From Nymphaea colorata (taxonomy: Eukaryota > Streptophyta > Magnoliopsida > Nymphaeales > Nymphaeaceae), in contig NC_045147.1 of the NCBI RefSeq assembly GCF_008831285.2, forward strand, positions 15,292,854 through 15,356,853: a stretch of DNA of 64,000 nt, written 5' to 3'. Below are positions 61,826 to 64,000 of this stretch, piece after piece. Position 1 is the first letter of the stretch; every line of letters begins with the position of its first letter. The notes under the pieces are model-generated. The model worked only from the letters and a program-made list of their open reading frames with translations. It did not search any database and was not told where the DNA came from. Both the position numbers and the translations under genes were made by a program.

Positions 61826-61956
61826 AGGGGCATAGCTTAAACTGGCGGACTTGGAGTGTGTGGAAGTGTGTTTCCAGTTCGAACCTATGTGCCGCCATGC
61901 TCAGGTCCTGTGCAAATTGAACCTATGTGCCGCCATGCTCAGGTCCTATGCTAATT
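61826..61956 (+). mobile_element. tRNA-derived SINE candidate with A and B boxes and a 38-bp duplication
   Basis: TAGCTTAAACTGG at 61833-61845 fits a pol III A box, and AGTTCGAACCT at 61876-61886 fits a B box with 30 bases between them, as in tRNA-derived SINEs. GAACCTATGTGCCGCCATGC, starting in the B box, begins a 38-bp unit repeated at 61881-61918 and 61919-61956 with two differences. It lies between the two LINE remnants. Confidence 0.4.
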
Positions 61957-62582
61957 GAAACACAGAGAGATCTCACCACCTAGCAAATGCAGCTCTAAAC
62001 ACTATAAACACTAGGACAAAGGAAAAGAGGGGGGCTTCGGCTCTCGCCCCCGCGGTAGATAACCCTCTCACTCACAAGGAAGTCGTTTCTAGCACAGGCC
62101 TGCTTACAAACAGCGGTGCTATCATTTTTCCAAATATGTTTTGCACATAACCAAAAGATGGTCAAGCGTTTCTTCACTCCGGTTTCAAAACGCAGAGCGC
62201 ACATCTAGGAAACTGATTTCCTCTGCCCTTCATCAGATACACACTTTCAAAATATGCTCACAAAGTCAAAGAGGAATATAATTTGGTGTCCAACATCAGG
62301 GAGCAGAAGTAAAGAACCAATGCCCATAAGAATTAAACCACAACGCTTGTCCAACAGGCATACCAACTCCTTCAGTATCATATTTTACCAACACCGAACG
62401 AAGCTCTAAAGTTCAAAGAACGAAGAAATTTGCCCTTACCCCAGGGATGGATTGTACCATGTTGTCATGAGATAATGGAGGCCAGAACCGTTCAAACGTT
62501 GCCCACGAATTTCAACCGCTTGATGTGGAAATGTGACCCAGCACCTCGCGTAATGTTCTGGAAATTCTTCGTCGGACCACAC

Positions 62583-62642
62583 GGCGCAGAGATAGAAGAG
62601 ATTCTTGAATAAGGCGCAGAGATAGAAGAGATTCTTGAATAA
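62583..62642. repeat. Perfect 30-bp tandem duplication
   Basis: GGCGCAGAGATAGAAGAGAT plus TCTTGAATAA occurs twice in succession without change. Confidence 0.95.
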
Positions 62643-64000
62643 GGTGGTAAAGTAACTGACAGCCAATACTTCTCTAGACCTTAGTAGCAGAAACAGGCAG
62701 CTATATCCCTTACATACCCTCATATTAAGTATCTACCGAGTGCAAATTAACCACAAAAGTATTTCACCGAAACGGGATTAATGAGGAGCGAGGAGCAGCT
62801 AAGATTTGCAAAAAATCAGTAAGGCACTGGGCACGAGCCTTGTTTCAGATAGAATTACGAACCCTCAGATTTTTTTATGGAAGCACCCTTTCATTTTGAA
62901 ATATTTGGTATTTGAGTGACTGCTAATCATGTTTTGTAAAACATGTATGTGGATTCAGGTCACGTCAAAACATGGCATTGTCTACGAGAGGAACAAACGA
63001 AGATATACCTCCAAAGTAGATAACAAGAATTTTATATTACTATACTGACAATGCACACAAATTATGATTAGCACGAAGCAAGCTCTTTAATAAATCCAAC
63101 CAATAGGATCAGGAATAATCAACCCAAACGCAGAACATGGGCATCCGGATAGATAAAAATGAAAGAAAGTTTCCCGTATGATTCGGTCATGGAGAAAGAA
63201 TAATGGATATTGGGTTCTATTTAGATGAACAAAAAGAAATTAAGGACAGTCTTAAAACATGAATCAGTTCAAGTAAAACCCGTGACCAATTAAAACCCAT
63301 AAATCAATTCAACCCATTGTCATAACAAACGTGTTTTATCCAGAAAAAAAAAAGCGTATAAAACGTGAAAAAAATGCATCTTAAAAAAGAAACACCAAAA
63401 AACAAAAACCACATATAATACTCATATCATATGTATTATACCCGTTTGTTGCCTTTTTTGTTTTTTATTAATTTTTATTTTTATAATTTTCAAGATTTAT
63501 TAAATGTTTTATATTTTTTTAAAATTCACCAAGATATTCTCGAAATACTTTGCCGTATTAAACCCAAAAAATTTCTTGTCATATTATACCTAAGAAATTT
63601 CTCACCATATAATACCCATACACGTTTTTTGTGACAATGATTCAACTTCCTGGACTCAAAGACAACAAAACAATATGTATAACATCAAGACTCCCTACAT
63701 ATTCAAGCGGTCAGACATTGTTAACAAGGAAATGTTCTTAGTATGTTGTCAGAAAGAAAAGCCACAGTCTCACGATCCTAAAACCTTATCAAAGACTCAC
63801 ATTATGATGGACATATTTTCTCACCAACTCACAAAAATGGCCATTAAAAATAGCTCTCGCGAATCCAGGAAGATACCATTAAAATTTGCAGCTCCATAAT
63901 CTTATTTATGAGAATAATGCGTCCTTATTCCTCCCATCGAATGATGGACCCAAGCCTTATACATAGATTTTCTCAGTTGCAAACAACCGATCCACCTCGT

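Larger units (their letters stand above)
61363..62730 (-). pseudogene. Decayed non-LTR retrotransposon (LINE) tail: zf-RVT and RNase H-like remnants
   Basis: On the minus strand, 62204-61995 reads CALRFETGVKKRLTIFWLCA followed by KHIWKN, which fits the C-x2-C...H-x4-C zinc-finger domain after plant LINE reverse transcriptases (typical form: CALC..E...HLF..C...IW) with several Cys/His lost. Further on, 61575-61363 reads IPSEGWMKFNFYRSHKN and HSVFDSQGSWIDES, resembling the plant LINE RNase H start (PPEGW.KLNFDGS). The minus-strand order, finger then RNase H, is correct. Stops and shifts are frequent. Identification rests on motif similarity only. Confidence 0.45.
60398..64000. other. Intergenic region right of the retrotransposons
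   Basis: No intact gene was seen. 61360-62730 contains a decayed LINE on the minus strand with a SINE-like segment inside, listed separately. 62583-62642 is a perfect 30-bp tandem duplication (GGCGCAGAGATAGAAGAGAT onward). 62730-64000 is AT-rich with no recognisable coding and no RNA gene. Confidence 0.5.

Noticed and set aside
1-64000. CRISPR array, bacterial operon, organelle insert, tRNA or rRNA gene
   Set aside because: No regularly spaced repeats, Shine-Dalgarno-led gene clusters, rRNA or complete cloverleaf tRNA sequences were seen. Only degenerate pol III box pairs were found.

Overview
This window is nuclear DNA of a flowering plant. The evidence is long AT-rich GT-AG introns, a P-class pentatricopeptide repeat gene, a papain-type senescence-like cysteine protease, an exportin-T (PAUSED) gene and Ty1/copia LTR retrotransposons. 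The species or order cannot be fixed from the sequence alone.

Layout: 1-6398 is an AT-rich flank with a copia LTR relic and a foldback. 6399-13812 (+) holds the last seven recognisable exons of a conserved coiled-coil protein of unknown function; its first exon or exons were not found. 13813-18198 is repeat-rich intergenic DNA. 18199-20482 (-) is a complete two-exon C1A cysteine protease (339 aa). 20483-32221 is a long intergenic stretch with transposon debris, including a GC-armed TIR-like element whose end has been tandemly duplicated. 32222-33859 (-) is an intronless PPR gene (545 aa, 11 full motifs plus one partial). 35956-46021 (-) is a complete 13-exon exportin-T gene whose assembled product is 987 aa and whose 12 introns are all phase 0. 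46022-50229 is intergenic with unrecognised coding-like pieces.

50230-60392 is a nested pair of copia elements. An older element with 289/306 bp LTRs and a CATTG target duplication was hit in its RNase H region by a younger copia (54240-59604, 180/178 bp LTRs, TTGGA target duplication). Both are coding-dead. 60398-64000 carries a tRNA-like SINE candidate and a decayed LINE on the minus strand.

The host genes are unrelated housekeeping or stress genes and do not form a pathway. The most distinctive features are structural: many short tandem duplications of 15-193 bp, some perfect, and a permuted inverted duplication (order A-B-A'-B') in the leader of the inner retrotransposon. I did not find a convincing new protein system. 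The closest to undescribed biology are the A-B-A'-B' structure, the apparently gag-less inner copia, the duplicated transposon terminus and the conserved coiled-coil gene.
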